DNA from: a virus
Direction: 5' to 3' (one strand)
Length of the DNA stretch: 64,000 bases
IMG/VR virus record: IMGVR_UViG_3300022752_000056
Coordinates: 1 to 64,000 of that record
The number at the start of each line of letters is the position of its first letter. Position 1 is the stretch's first letter. Below are positions 8,485 through 19,800 of the stretch, one piece after another. Under the pieces are notes generated by a model. The model saw only the letters and a list, made by a program, of their open reading frames with translations. It made no database searches and had not been told where the DNA came from. A program made the translations under genes and the position numbers.

Positions 8485-9468
8485 ATGACCAAGTTTGAAC
8501 AATTATTGGACTATATTGTAAACGAAGAGCATGAAAAAGCTAATGAGTTATTTCATGAAATCGTTGTAGAAAAGTCAAGAGAAATTTACGAGAATCTAAT
8601 TGCCGAAGAAGAGCAAGAAGATGATGAAGATGATGAATCTGCTGATGATAATGTAGATGAATCTGCTGATGAGGACATGGAAGAATCTGCTGATGAGGGC
8701 ATGGAAGAATCTGATTATGAAGACATGGAAGAATCTGATGATATGGATTTAGAAGATTCTTATATGATGGACGGAGATGACGAAGACGATAGCATGTCAG
8801 AACCAAGTGGTTTAGAAAAAACAGACGATCTAGAAAGCGATATTGAAAGTAGTGATGAAGAAGTAGAATTTAGTGTAAGAGACGCTATTGAAAAACTTCA
8901 AGATGCCCTAGCTGCCCTAGGTGCTGAACCAGAAGGATCATCCGATATGGGCGATGACATGGGTGATATGGGCGATGATATGCCTAAAGAAGATGACATG
9001 ATGGGCGTGCCAGCTTTTGAAGGACGTCGTATGACACGCGAATATCGTGAGAAAGTAGGTAATGATTGGGAAAAGAACAGTCAAAAAACTCAAGGGCAAC
9101 ATGCCGGGGCAGGAACAGGTGATAAAGATACCAATGCTACAGATGGAAAAAGTGTAGTTGCTAGTGGTGCAAATAAACCAGGACCAGCAGGTGTAAATGG
9201 TAAGAACCTACACCAAAGTTATGTTGAACCTCAACATAATACAGGAACAAGTCCTAACAAAGTAAACAATGGCGTAACACCAAGCAGTGGAGAAAAGTAT
9301 AGTAAGGGCGAAGTTAATGTTGACGGGAAACAATCTGGTGTGAAATCACTGAGTAAAGTAAGTCAAAATAGCAAATCAGCAGGTCCAGTAGGTTCCGGAT
9401 CTGGCGATAAAGCTGGACAAACAAGTATAGGTAATCAAAAATCTTTATTAAAAGGTTTTACTAAGTAA
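8485..9468 (+). CDS. 67: gp67-like prohead core protein, extended
   Basis: 327 residues versus about 80 for T4 gp67. The N-terminal helix (about 1-45, with ANELFHEIVVEKSREIYENL) followed by a very acidic Asp/Glu tract with repeated MEESADE-type units (about 45-125) has the gp67 layout. The rest (about 185-327) is polar, Gly/Ser/Asn/Lys-rich and probably disordered. gp67 is a component of the scaffolding core cleaved by gp21. It has a strong Shine-Dalgarno AAGGAG and lies just before the gp21 gene, as gp67/gp68 do in T4. The family call rests on N-terminal layout, acidity and position. Confidence 0.65.
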   Translation: MTKFEQLLDYIVNEEHEKANELFHEIVVEKSREIYENLIAEEEQEDDEDDESADDNVDESADEDMEESADEGMEESDYEDMEESDDMDLEDSYMMDGDDEDDSMSEPSGLEKTDDLESDIESSDEEVEFSVRDAIEKLQDALAALGAEPEGSSDMGDDMGDMGDDMPKEDDMMGVPAFEGRRMTREYREKVGNDWEKNSQKTQGQHAGAGTGDKDTNATDGKSVVASGANKPGPAGVNGKNLHQSYVEPQHNTGTSPNKVNNGVTPSSGEKYSKGEVNVDGKQSGVKSLSKVSQNSKSAGPVGSGSGDKAGQTSIGNQKSLLKGFTK

Positions 9469-9481
9469 TTAGAGTGTTTGG

Positions 9482-10111
9482 ATGAAATTAACTTATCTAA
9501 AAGAAACACTATCCTTTGATCAGGCTCAAGCAGTGCTTGAGTCTGATGATAAGGACGGAAAAAATCTTTATCTAAAAGGTATAGCGATTCAGGGAGGCAT
9601 TCGTAATGCCAACCAGCGTGTCTATCCTGTAGATGAAATTGAACGTGCAGTAAAAACGCTAAATGATCAAATTCAAAATGGTTATAGTGTATTAGGTGAA
9701 GTTGATCATCCTGATGATTTAAAAGTAAACTTGGATCGAGTCTCACATATGATTACTAATATGTGGATGGAAGGTCCTAACGGATATGGTAAGTTTAAAA
9801 TCTTACCAACCCCAATGGGCAACTTAATTCGCACAATGCTTGAAAGCGGTGTAAAACTTGGCGTCAGTTCTAGAGGCAGCGGCAACGTTGACGATATGAG
9901 TGGCAAAGTATCCGATTTTGAGATTATTACTGTGGATATAGTTGCACAACCAAGCGCACCTGGTGCTTACCCAACTCCTGTTTATGAGCATTTGATGAAC
10001 AGCAGAGGAGGAAATAAAGCATATAAGGTAGCACAAGAAGTAAAAGAAGATCCAAAGGCCCAGAAATATTTGAAGGAATCACTTCTTCAGATCATCAAAG
10101 GTCTAAAATAA
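9482..10111 (+). CDS. 21: Prohead core protease gp21
   Basis: 209 residues, as for T4 gp21. The protein has the herpesvirus-assemblin-like serine protease motifs: His76 in GEVDHPDD and a Ser in GVSSRGSG (129-130), with QPSAPGAYP near the end. It is activated inside the prohead and cleaves scaffold, core and capsid proteins after Glu in hydrophobic-x-E sites. The gene is 13 bp after the gp67-like gene and 18 bp before the scaffold gene. Confidence 0.93.
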   Translation: MKLTYLKETLSFDQAQAVLESDDKDGKNLYLKGIAIQGGIRNANQRVYPVDEIERAVKTLNDQIQNGYSVLGEVDHPDDLKVNLDRVSHMITNMWMEGPNGYGKFKILPTPMGNLIRTMLESGVKLGVSSRGSGNVDDMSGKVSDFEIITVDIVAQPSAPGAYPTPVYEHLMNSRGGNKAYKVAQEVKEDPKAQKYLKESLLQIIKGLK

Positions 10112-10129
10112 GCCCGAGGAGAAAAACTA

Positions 10130-11215
10130 ATGTTGGACGCATTCAAAAAGTTAGTCGAGAGTGGAGTGATTTCAGAAGATGTAGGGTCTGAACTTGAATC
10201 CGCATTGGCTGCTAAAATTCAAGAGAATCGCGACCAAGTAACCGCTGAACTTCGTGAAGAATTTGCTCAGAAGTATAACCATGATAAAAGTCTAATGGTT
10301 GAAGCAATTGACAAGATGTTAAGCGATAGATTGGCCGCAGAAATGGCCGAATTGTATGAAGACAAAAAATCTCTAGCAGAAGCAAAATTACAATACACAC
10401 AACGTATCAGTGAAGATGCTAAAAAACTAGAAGGTTTTGTAATCAGTCAATTAGGTAAAGAGTTAGTTGAGTTTCAAAATGATCGTCGTAGAGTAAGTGA
10501 GAATTTTAGTAAACTAGAGCAATTTGTTGTACATGCTTTAGCCAAAGAAATTCAAGAATTCGCTACAGACAAGAAAGATTTGGCTGAAACAAAAGTAAAA
10601 ATTGTTCGTGAAGCTAAAGAAAAATTTGAAGAGATCAAAGGTGCATTTATAAAGCGTAGTGCCAAGGTTGTAGAACAGGCTGTTGCTAAGAAATTAACAA
10701 CAGAAATTAGCCAGTTAAAAGAAGATATTAACAATGCTAAAAACAATGATTTTGGTCGTCGTTTATATGAAGCTTTTGCTCAAGAATATGCTAGTTCATT
10801 CCTCAATGAAAAATCTGAAACAGCTAAACTGTTAAAGATCATTCAAAAGAAAGATTTAGAATTAGCAGAAGCCAAAAATGCTATTGCAGAAAAAGAAACA
10901 ATCGTTGAATCTACCCAACGCGAAATTCGTGTTACGAAAGATTTAATGGAACGTAAACAAGTAATGGCAGAACTTTTATCACCACTTAGTGGTGACAAGA
11001 GAGTAGTAATGCAAGAATTACTTGAGAGTATTCATACTCCTAAGTTAAGAACTGCATTTGACAAATACCTACCCGCAGTAATGGAAGGCGAAAAGAAAAA
11101 AGTAGAAAAACCTACTTTAATAGAAAGTACTGCTGTAACAGGCAATCGTGAAACCAAGCCCGAGGTAGGCTTAGACAATATCTTAGATATCCGCAAACTT
11201 GCGGGTCTAAAATAA
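10130..11215 (+). CDS. 22: Major scaffold (prohead core) protein gp22
   Basis: 361 residues, nearly all charged alpha helix with long coiled-coil runs (about 45-300), the expected gp22 architecture. It ends in LDNILDIRKLAGLK, a terminal helix that may contact the capsid. Position between protease and capsid genes matches T4. The start has a strong GAGGAG 7 nt upstream. It forms the inner core on which gp23 assembles and is later degraded by gp21. Confidence 0.88.
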   Translation: MLDAFKKLVESGVISEDVGSELESALAAKIQENRDQVTAELREEFAQKYNHDKSLMVEAIDKMLSDRLAAEMAELYEDKKSLAEAKLQYTQRISEDAKKLEGFVISQLGKELVEFQNDRRRVSENFSKLEQFVVHALAKEIQEFATDKKDLAETKVKIVREAKEKFEEIKGAFIKRSAKVVEQAVAKKLTTEISQLKEDINNAKNNDFGRRLYEAFAQEYASSFLNEKSETAKLLKIIQKKDLELAEAKNAIAEKETIVESTQREIRVTKDLMERKQVMAELLSPLSGDKRVVMQELLESIHTPKLRTAFDKYLPAVMEGEKKKVEKPTLIESTAVTGNRETKPEVGLDNILDIRKLAGLK

Positions 11216-11234
11216 TTCAAGGAGACAATAAGAA

Positions 11235-12416
11235 ATGTCAAAACTTTTAAATGAAAGATGGTCAGAGACCAAAGACGCTCTGCTTGAAGGCCTACAAGGT
11301 AACCGTCGTGCTTCTATGGGCGTATGCTTAGAGAATACACGTCGTTACTTGGCAGAAGCCGCAACAGCAGGTGCAACAAGCACTGGTAACATTGCAACAT
11401 TAAATCGTGTAATTCTTCCAGTAATCCGTCGTGTTATGCCTACAGTTATTGCCAATGAAATCATCGGTGTTCAACCAATGACAGGTCCAGTAGCTCAAAT
11501 TCATACACTACGTGTTCGTTATGCTGATGCAGTTGCTTCAGGTGACACAGTTGTAGCAGGTGAAGAGGCTCTAAGCCCATTCAAGATTGCTCAAGCATAT
11601 TCTGGTAATAATGCTTCTAACGGTACAGCAGCAATTACAAGTGCTTTAGAAGGTTTACCAGGTAAGCGTATGAGCATTCAAATCTTAAAGACACCAGTAG
11701 AAGCTAAGTCACGTAAACTAAGCGCTCGCTGGACATTTGAGGCTGCACAAGATGCACAAGCCCAACAAGGCATTGACATCGAAGCAGAAATCATGGCTGC
11801 TCTAGCACAGGAAATTACTGCTGAGATCGATCAAGAGATCCTAACAAGTCTACGTTCATTAGCAAGTGTTGAAGAAACATATGACCAATCATTAGTTTCT
11901 GGTACAGCAACATTCGTTGGTGACGAGCACGCTGCTCTAGCAATTCAAATCAATCGTGTAAGCAACTTAATTGCTCAGCGTACACGTCGTGGTTCTGCTA
12001 ACTGGGCAGTTGTTTCTAACCAGGCTCTAACAATTCTACAGAGCGCAACAACTTCTGCTTTTGCTCGCACAACAGAAGGCACGTTTGAAGCTCCAACAAA
12101 TACCAAGTTTGTTGGTACACTAAATGGTGCAATGCGTGTTTATGTAGATGCATACATGAGTGATACAAACGATAACAACCAGGTCCTAATTGGTTATAAG
12201 GGTACAAGCGAAGCTGATGCTGCTGCTTTCTATTGCCCATATATTCCTCTAATGAGTTCTGGTGTTGTACTAGATCCAGCTACTTTTGAACCAGTAGTTG
12301 GCTTTATGACACGTTATGGTTATGTTGAACTAAGCAATACAGCAAGCTCACTAGGTAATGCTGCTGACTACCTAGGTAAAGTTGCAATTACATCTGCTAA
12401 CGTAAGCTTCAAATAA
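11235..12416 (+). CDS. 23: Major capsid protein gp23
   Basis: 393 residues, shorter than T4 gp23 (521) but a T4-type HK97-fold capsid protein with RRVMPTVIANEIIGVQPM and ISAEIDQE-like helices typical of the family. The N-terminal 41 residues form the delta region; RRYLAE/AATAG at 41/42 fits the gp21 cleavage rule (L-x-E before Ala). AAGGAG lies just upstream of the start, and codon use appears more GC-rich than neighbouring genes, in keeping with very high expression. A strong terminator follows at 12444. Confidence 0.95.
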   Translation: MSKLLNERWSETKDALLEGLQGNRRASMGVCLENTRRYLAEAATAGATSTGNIATLNRVILPVIRRVMPTVIANEIIGVQPMTGPVAQIHTLRVRYADAVASGDTVVAGEEALSPFKIAQAYSGNNASNGTAAITSALEGLPGKRMSIQILKTPVEAKSRKLSARWTFEAAQDAQAQQGIDIEAEIMAALAQEITAEIDQEILTSLRSLASVEETYDQSLVSGTATFVGDEHAALAIQINRVSNLIAQRTRRGSANWAVVSNQALTILQSATTSAFARTTEGTFEAPTNTKFVGTLNGAMRVYVDAYMSDTNDNNQVLIGYKGTSEADAAAFYCPYIPLMSSGVVLDPATFEPVVGFMTRYGYVELSNTASSLGNAADYLGKVAITSANVSFK

Positions 12417-12443
12417 TTTTGTAGTTACGTACAGAAATAAATT

Positions 12444-12468
12444 AGCCCGAAGCAATTCGGGCTTTTTT
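12444..12468 (+). terminator. Rho-independent terminator after gp23
   Basis: Perfect 8-bp stem AGCCCGAA / TTCGGGCT with loop GCAA, followed by six T. It ends the prohead and capsid operon. Confidence 0.93.
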
Positions 12469-12478
12469 ACCACTTCAA

Positions 12479-12485
12479 ATAAATA
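12479..12485 (+). promoter_or_regulatory. Late promoter ATAAATA after the gp23 terminator
   Basis: The core lies 11 nt after the terminator and 72 nt before the next gene, which has an AAGGAG. The leader contains a GCGG/CCGC hairpin at 12504-12517. This unit therefore keeps a normal 5' leader. Confidence 0.5.
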
Positions 12486-12557
12486 ATGAGTCTAGACAAA
12501 TTATGCGGCTCCCACCGCGTATGACCCTAGAACGGTCAAAGGAAAAGGAGAAAACAA

Positions 12558-13226
12558 ATGGGACGTCCGATTAAATCAAAATATTTTGGGCTTAGAAAGG
12601 GACTTGACGTAGCAGGAGAAGGCGTTACAGCGGTAACTATTGGTGTAACACCTGTGTCTACATTATCAGTTTCTGTTGTTATTGGAGCACCAGATATTCC
12701 AGGTGGTACACAAGCTACAGCTACGGCAAATAAAACTGGTAATAACGTTACAAGTGTAACAATGACTAACAATGGTTCTGGTTATTTAAATATCCCAAGT
12801 GTTAGTTTTACTGGTACTAACATGACCACACAAGGTTCTGCAACAGCTACAATTAGTATTAACACAGTTAGTGCAATTATTGTTTGCCAAGCCTATGTAC
12901 CTACTGCTGCTGGCGGAACAAGTGCTGCAACAGGAGATATTTTGGAACAGGTAGCAAGTAAATCTTACAGAGTACAAACCAGCCAAGGAACAGGTACATG
13001 TAGATTAGTTTCAACGACAACAGCGTTAAGCGCAGGACAATTACGTATTAAAGCCACTGACGCTAATGGAAGCACTTACTTCGTTAAGAAAATGACCAGC
13101 CGTCGTGTTATACTTGAAAGATCTACCCAAACAGGTAGCTTTTTATATCTGACCAACGGTAGCGCAGGTTGGAATTTAACCGCTGCTAACACAGCAAGTC
13201 AAACAGTATTAATTGATAACAGATAA
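12558..13226 (+). CDS. Probable capsid-associated or surface structural protein
   Basis: 222 residues, rich in Thr/Ser/Val/Gly, predicted beta. It has two similar NNGSGY...P.VSFTG-like and ATATISI segments around residues 57-100, suggesting small beta repeats, then KSYRVQTSQGTGTCRL. The basic N-terminus starts MGRPIKSKYFG. No family is recognised with confidence. It has its own late promoter and terminator and lies directly after the capsid gene, which would suit an abundant head decoration protein; this is inferred. Confidence 0.65.
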   Translation: MGRPIKSKYFGLRKGLDVAGEGVTAVTIGVTPVSTLSVSVVIGAPDIPGGTQATATANKTGNNVTSVTMTNNGSGYLNIPSVSFTGTNMTTQGSATATISINTVSAIIVCQAYVPTAAGGTSAATGDILEQVASKSYRVQTSQGTGTCRLVSTTTALSAGQLRIKATDANGSTYFVKKMTSRRVILERSTQTGSFLYLTNGSAGWNLTAANTASQTVLIDNR

Positions 13227-13249
13227 TATCTGTGTTTATTAGTATTCGG

Positions 13250-13274
13250 ATAGGGGACTTGTTCCCCTATTTTT
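13250..13274 (+). terminator. Rho-independent terminator before the 13293 gene
   Basis: 8-bp stem ATAGGGGA / TCCCCTAT with loop CTTGT, followed by a T tract. The next late promoter starts 5 nt after it. Confidence 0.9.
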
Positions 13275-13278
13275 ATAG

Positions 13279-13285
13279 ATAAATA
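13279..13285 (+). promoter_or_regulatory. Late promoter ATAAATA, leaderless spacing
   Basis: ATAAATA then 7 nt (TTAAATT) then ATG 13293. The same 14-nt string precedes the genes at 48472 and 60046. Confidence 0.65.
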
Positions 13286-13292
13286 TTAAATT

Positions 13293-13817
13293 ATGAGTTC
13301 ATCTTGGGCATTTCCTACTCAAATTACGCAATTTTCTGAAAATGATTTTGAAAATATACATGTTCCATGGCAAGAAGCTGATAATTTCTTTAGTTTAAAA
13401 CACAACGACGGTAGGAATACTAGAACAGTAAAAGATCTTTTACATATTGCTAGAGATCCTAAACCTGGTCTACTAGATAAAACTTATTATCTTAAATGTA
13501 CCGGATTCAATTTTACTGATACTCCTGAACACCTTACAGGTATTCAATTAAGATTAAAGGTTAATAGAGGAGGTCGAATTACAGATGATACTATTCAATT
13601 TACAATAAATGACAATTTTATAGGCGATAATAAAGCAGATAACAATTGCGATAATATAAAACTCTATGGAGACGAAAACGATCTATGGGGAACTCAACTA
13701 GGAATTAATGATGTTATGAGTACTGCGTTTGGAGTAATACTTAGATTTAAAAGCCATCCTAAATATCCGCATAGAACAAGTCCGTTTATTGACACGGTTG
13801 AGTTAAGGATTTATTAA
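13293..13817 (+). CDS. Virion structural protein of unknown family
   Basis: 174 residues, beta-rich, with a middle segment (LKCTGFNFTDTPEHLTGIQL) followed by KVNRGGRITDDTIQF that resembles beta-sandwich fibre-attachment proteins, and a C-terminal TSPFIDTVELRIY strand. No Shine-Dalgarno is present; the late promoter core ends 7 nt before the ATG. It lies directly upstream of the 2320-residue surface protein and may serve as its base or adaptor. The role is inferred from context. Confidence 0.6.
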   Translation: MSSSWAFPTQITQFSENDFENIHVPWQEADNFFSLKHNDGRNTRTVKDLLHIARDPKPGLLDKTYYLKCTGFNFTDTPEHLTGIQLRLKVNRGGRITDDTIQFTINDNFIGDNKADNNCDNIKLYGDENDLWGTQLGINDVMSTAFGVILRFKSHPKYPHRTSPFIDTVELRIY

Positions 13818-13822
13818 AAAAA

Positions 13823-13829
13823 TAAATAC
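13823..13829 (+). promoter_or_regulatory. Late promoter ATAAATA before the giant structural gene
   Basis: The core ends 16 nt before ATG 13846, leaving room for a GAGGA Shine-Dalgarno at 13835-13839, unlike the leaderless units. Confidence 0.5.
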
Positions 13830-13845
13830 ATTCGAGGATCAATAA

Positions 13846-16800
13846 ATGGCCAAGACTTTTTATTCAAACACCCCAACTGGTTATACTGGAGCTACTCCAG
13901 TTTCATCAACTGCATCGTCATCTACATTTGTAACAGACATTTCAGAAAATTATTTTTTAAATGTTAAAAAAGTTGCCACTGTAAAAGCTAATGATTTAAT
14001 TATCACTGCTATTACAAATACAAATATTTTAACAGGACAGCGTAATGTAATCAATGTTCAAGAAAATAATTTTCAGAATGAAATTAATCAAATTACAGGA
14101 AAAGTTGAATCTTTTATTGGTAATAATGTAGATATTATAGTAGGAGGTGTAGGCACATATCAATATGCAAATGGATATGGAGTAAATGTATTAGGTGATG
14201 CTTCATTTACTGTAACTAACAGAATAAATTTATTGAGTACCTTAGGTGTAACCGTAGGTAGTAGTACAAACACAGAAGTAAAATTTATAGGCAGAGTGAT
14301 AGAAGACTTTTTACCTAAATATGATAATACATCATCTTTAGGCAATGCCAGTTTAGCCTGGAGCACGGTAACCACATACGACCTAGACTCATTAGGTTCA
14401 GCCAATGTAGATAACCCTTTCGGAATAACTTATAATCCTGCCAATAGATTTGGTATGGAACAAGGATACACATTAAATCAAACCATTGATCAAAGAAAAG
14501 CGGGTGCTGCTTACTTTGCTGGCGGTGTAGGTATAGAGAAGGACCTTAATGTAGGCGGCAATATCTATGGTAGGATTTCATTCGCTATAACCAGTACCAA
14601 CTTAATTATAACTGCCACGAACGCAGATATAGAATACTCGCCTGTATTTTCTTTAAGCACAGGTCAACAGTACCTATTCATAGATCAAGAAGCATATTTT
14701 AGTCCTGCTCAAAATTTGCAAGGTTTAAAATACAATCCACAGTATGGAAGATTAAGAGTAGAACGTGTTAATGTAATAAAAACTGATCCTGCTGACTTAG
14801 AACAAAACGATTTAGATTATGAAACAGAAGGCAACGGCCTTAATAGTAATCCCGGTAGAGCTGCACTTAAAGTTGCCGGTGGTGTTATTATACAAAATAA
14901 TTTAATTGTTCAAAATAAAACAACCGTTACAGATTTGACCATAGCTGACAATCTAACAGCAGCTCTTAGAGTAAACGGCGGCGTTAGTGTAGGATTAAAT
15001 GCTTATGTAAAAGATGAATTAGAATCCGACGAGCTAGTACCGCATTCAAATAACACTGGAAAAATTGGTTTCTACGATTCCTCTACCTCTACAAGAGCAT
15101 GGAGTGAAGGATATATAAATGAGATTTATACTAGAATTATAGGAAGTAGTTCTAGTACAATTGAAATTCGTCCAGGCAATCTACAAGAACCGATTCCTCA
15201 AAATCCTTTAACTGAAATATACGGAAATATCAGAGTTCGTGGTGCAAATCCTGTAGGTACAGCACCAGTTGTAACTAATGTTCTGTATGTTACAGTAGAC
15301 GGGAATGATACAAATGACGGTAGAGCACAGGATCCAAGTCGAGCATGTAGAACAATTGGTGGTGCTGTACGTAGTCCATATTATCAATCAGGCACCCAAA
15401 TCAAAGTCAGCGCAGGTTTTTATTTAGAAGATAATCCTATTAGATTGAAACCATATACTTCTATTATGGGAAGTGATATTCGTACAACTTTTATTGAACC
15501 TATCAATAAAACTCAAGATTTATTTCATGTAGAAAGTGGATGTTATATTGCGTTTTGCACATTCTTAAATGGACGAAGCGGGTTGTTAGAAGGTGATTAT
15601 GCTAGCGAATTTAACAGAGGTGCTTATTGTACAGCATTTCCTCCTTTAACGGGTGAAGATCGTATAGATCTTTTTCACAGTCCATATATTCAAAATTGTA
15701 CTAATCAATCAGGTCCGTGGTTGAAAGATGGTACAATGTTCGTACCTAATCAAACTGTTCAAATTCCTAGAGCGGTAGGCACAGGAACCTGGGTTAAAAA
15801 TACTACAACTATAGTGGTAAAAGTTTCAACCGGTACTATTTCGCCAGGTATGAGTATTAATGCAGGACAACAAAATCCAGGGTTCTTTAACGCAAGAACA
15901 TTAATGCTTGCGAATAAGCCCTTTATACAAGAACAAGTAGTAGCTTATGTAGATAAGACATTTAATACAGGAACTTTTACTTACAATGCAACAAAGTGTA
16001 AAAGAGACATAGGATTAATTGTAGATAGTATAGGCCTTGATCTACTTTATAACACAGAAAGTGACAGTAGATTTTCTGGATTACAATATTATGGTCAAGG
16101 TAATATTAGTTTTCCAGGTGAACTTACTACAACTACTCAGGCATTTTCTTATTTAGGTCAACTAATTAGAAACACAGCGGTATCTGTAAGTGGCTTTGTT
16201 GCATATGGTACCATAATAGATACCTTGTTTTCTACTTTAACAAATATTTTATCAAATCCTAGTGCGTTGAATAATATTACAGATAAAATAGTTAACAGTA
16301 ATAACGGTCTTCCATCAAATACTGCTTCATATGTTACAACTTATAACGGAATCTTAGCTAATAGAGAAACATATAAAACTCAAGTTATCAGTTGGATACA
16401 GACAAATCATCCAGCACATGTTTATAACTCTAGTACCTGTGCCAGAGATGTTGGGTATGTAGTAGATAGTGTGGCCTTTGACTTTTTACACGGCGGTACA
16501 AAGCAGACAATTAAATCTGGGATTTATTACTATAACTATGTCAGCACAGCTACAACAACAAATGATATTCCACAAACATTCGCCGCGTACAATTATATTA
16601 AGAGATTGGTTCCTTATATTGTAAAAGGACAACAGGTATTACCTAGCACGTTGTATCAAAACACAATTTCTCAAGTTACCGCTGTTTTGAAGGCAGGTGA
16701 GTACGAAGCAGAACAATTACAAAATAGAATAGATGTTATCACAGGAATTTTAAGAAACGGTCCTAATTATACCACTCGTATTCCTATGAATACAACTAAA

Positions 16801-19800
16801 AATCCTAGTTTAGAAGCATTAAATGCTTATAATTCTTTACAGGCCAACAAAAACTTTTTAAAAGCAGAAGTAACAGCATTTATAAATTCTACGGCAGGAA
16901 CTTTCAATTATAGTAGAGAAAAATGTTATAGAGACGTAGGTATATTAGTAGAAAATCTTGCCTATGATGTAGCATTTGGCGGAAATGAAAAGTCTAGAGA
17001 AAGTGGACTAGCATATTATGATGGAGTCATTAGTTTAATTCAAGGACAAGAAACACAAACCATTAGTGCCATAGATTATTTAAATGACTTAAGTCAATTA
17101 ATTATTACAAATTCTACAGCTACAAACCTATTAGGTATGACCGCTACCGCTGCACAAGTAATTAACACAGCGTTAATAGGTGGTTCTGTAGCCAGCGCAA
17201 GTTTGCAAAATGCAATTAATGTTACAACAAATATTATTGCTAACGGACCAGATGCAGCACCTGACATTTATAATAGTCCAGGACCAGATGCAGCATTTGT
17301 CAGTGCAGAAATTTTAATGCAGGCCAACAGAGCATATTTACAAGAAGACACAATTAATTATGTAAACAATTTAGTACAGTCATTTCCTTACAGTGAACGT
17401 AAATGCCGTAGAGATACTAAATTAATTGTCGATGCAATCGCTCAAGATTTAGTTTGGCCAACAGCTGGTATGAGTCAAACAACCTTTGCCGGATTACAAT
17501 ATTATAATCAAGATAACTATACCGGTGATATTGAAGCTCAAATTAGGCCAACAATAGATGCCATAGAATATTTAAAAACTTTGAGCACCAAGGTAATTCT
17601 TAATACAACCCCAGCAGATGATTTTAGAACTCCTTATCAAGGAACAGTAACTCAAATAACAACAATTACAGCAGCTACAGTTTATGAAGAAGGCATAGTT
17701 TCTAATAATTATGATATTATTCTTACTATATTAAACGGTACAAGAACTGGGTGGACAGATAGAATTGTTCCTAATAGCACGGCTAGTCAGATTGTTAGCA
17801 CAATAAATGCCTTCAATATTTTACAAAAAAATAAACATTATTTAGGTACAGAAGTAGTAGCCTATGTTAATTCAAGGCATCCTGATTTTACCTACAATCA
17901 GGCTAAGTGTTACAGAGATGTAGGATTGATTACCGATGCAGTATGCTATGATTTACTATATTCGGGTAATAGACAAAGTATTCAAGCAGGACTATATTAT
18001 TACGGATTTAATCCAGGTAGTAGTACCATCCATGGTCAAGAAACTCAAACAATTGCAGCTTATACGAGATTAAAAAATGTTCTAGATGAAATTTTGTTAA
18101 ATCAAGTTGTAACAGTCACAACAGGAAATGTAGCGAAACAAATTTTAACCTTGCCTGCCGCTACTATGAGTGAAGTTACAGAAGCACAAAGAATTGTTAC
18201 AACATTAACAAATATTATTCAAAATGGTCCAGGCGTTGCAACACCTCCTCCAAGTAATATTGCTTTGACAGCTACAACGGTAACTAGTATATTAAATGCT
18301 TACAACATTTTAAAAGCCAATAGAGATTTTATTGCAGATGAAGTTATTGCATTTGTAGATTGGACGTATAATTTAAATTCATTTAATTATAATGAAGAAA
18401 AATGTTACAGAGATGTAGGATTAATTATAGATGCAGTTAGCCAAGATATTTTATTAGGTGGAAATGCAAAGAGTTTAGAAGCTGGATTATCTTATTGGAG
18501 TGCTGGGTATAATTCAGTTGCAGGACAAGAAACAACAACAACCTATGCTATAAACTATGTAAGAGATAAGGTTGTAGATATAATTGCCAATAAACCTGTA
18601 ACAGCTCAAACTCAAACTAATTTAACTCAAACAATAAACACATTTTTTCAATACGGAGAAGAATACGGTCCACAAGAAGCTGTCAAACGAAACTTTAATA
18701 TTATTACAAATATTATTCAAAATGGTCCAGCAGTGGCTCCACCGGTATATGCAGGTGGAGGATTATTCAGTTTAACAGGCTTAAACGGGTCTGATGTAAA
18801 GATAGCTCCAACAGTTGTCAGTGTAACGACTTTAACAAGTAGTACATACAGAATAGGTATTAGCACTGCTACTATTGGTTTTGGTATTAATTCTACCTTG
18901 TACATAGGCGATACTACAATTTACCCATATAGAGATAAGGAATGTGATTTATTAAGTTATCAATATTCTGGAAATACGTCTACCTGGGCACAACGTAAAA
19001 TTGATCAAGTTGGTTCAATGGGAGGAAGTTTAGTAGATGGTGCTGTAATAAGTGATAGAAGTCCTATACAATCATTTGTTTATGACGCATTTACGCAGGT
19101 TACGCAGGGTGGTAGAGGTGTTCATATTGTAAATGATGGATATGCACAATTAGTATCAGTGTTTACTATTTTCTGTTCAACAGGAGTTGAGGTAGAAAGA
19201 GGCGGTATCGCTTCTATTGTTAACAGTAACGCAAACTTTGGTAATATTTGTTTACAGGCACGAGGATATGGTAAACGTAAGTTTAGCGGGCATGTTTATA
19301 ATCCTATAAACAAAGCCTATCCAGAAAGTCCTAACCCAGCATTAGCAGTAACGTTCCCTGATAGTCAGTTCCTAGATCAATATTATCCTACTGGTTACTG
19401 GCCCAATAATTCGCAAATTAGAGTATTTGTACCAGATCCAGAAGATAGGCCTCATATTTCTTTAGTAATGGAAGTTGTTCCACCAGAACAAATTAGAGAT
19501 TATACAGGTGCATTGGTACCACAGGTTAACGAACAAGGATTCCCAGGTTTCTTAAATGCCACAGTGAATACCTCTACCCTAACCACTGGTAGTATCTATA
19601 TTACAGGAGTTAATACCGATGGGGTCGCTGTAGGTAATAATATCTATATTAGAGATCAATATGGAAGCACCACAGGAAGTAATGGGCTAAGTTATGCACC
19701 TACAGGATGTATTGTAACTAAAGTTGATTATCAAAAAATTACATTGAACAAAGCATTAACCAGTGGAGGTGGTGATGTGACAGTAGATGAATTCTTTGAC

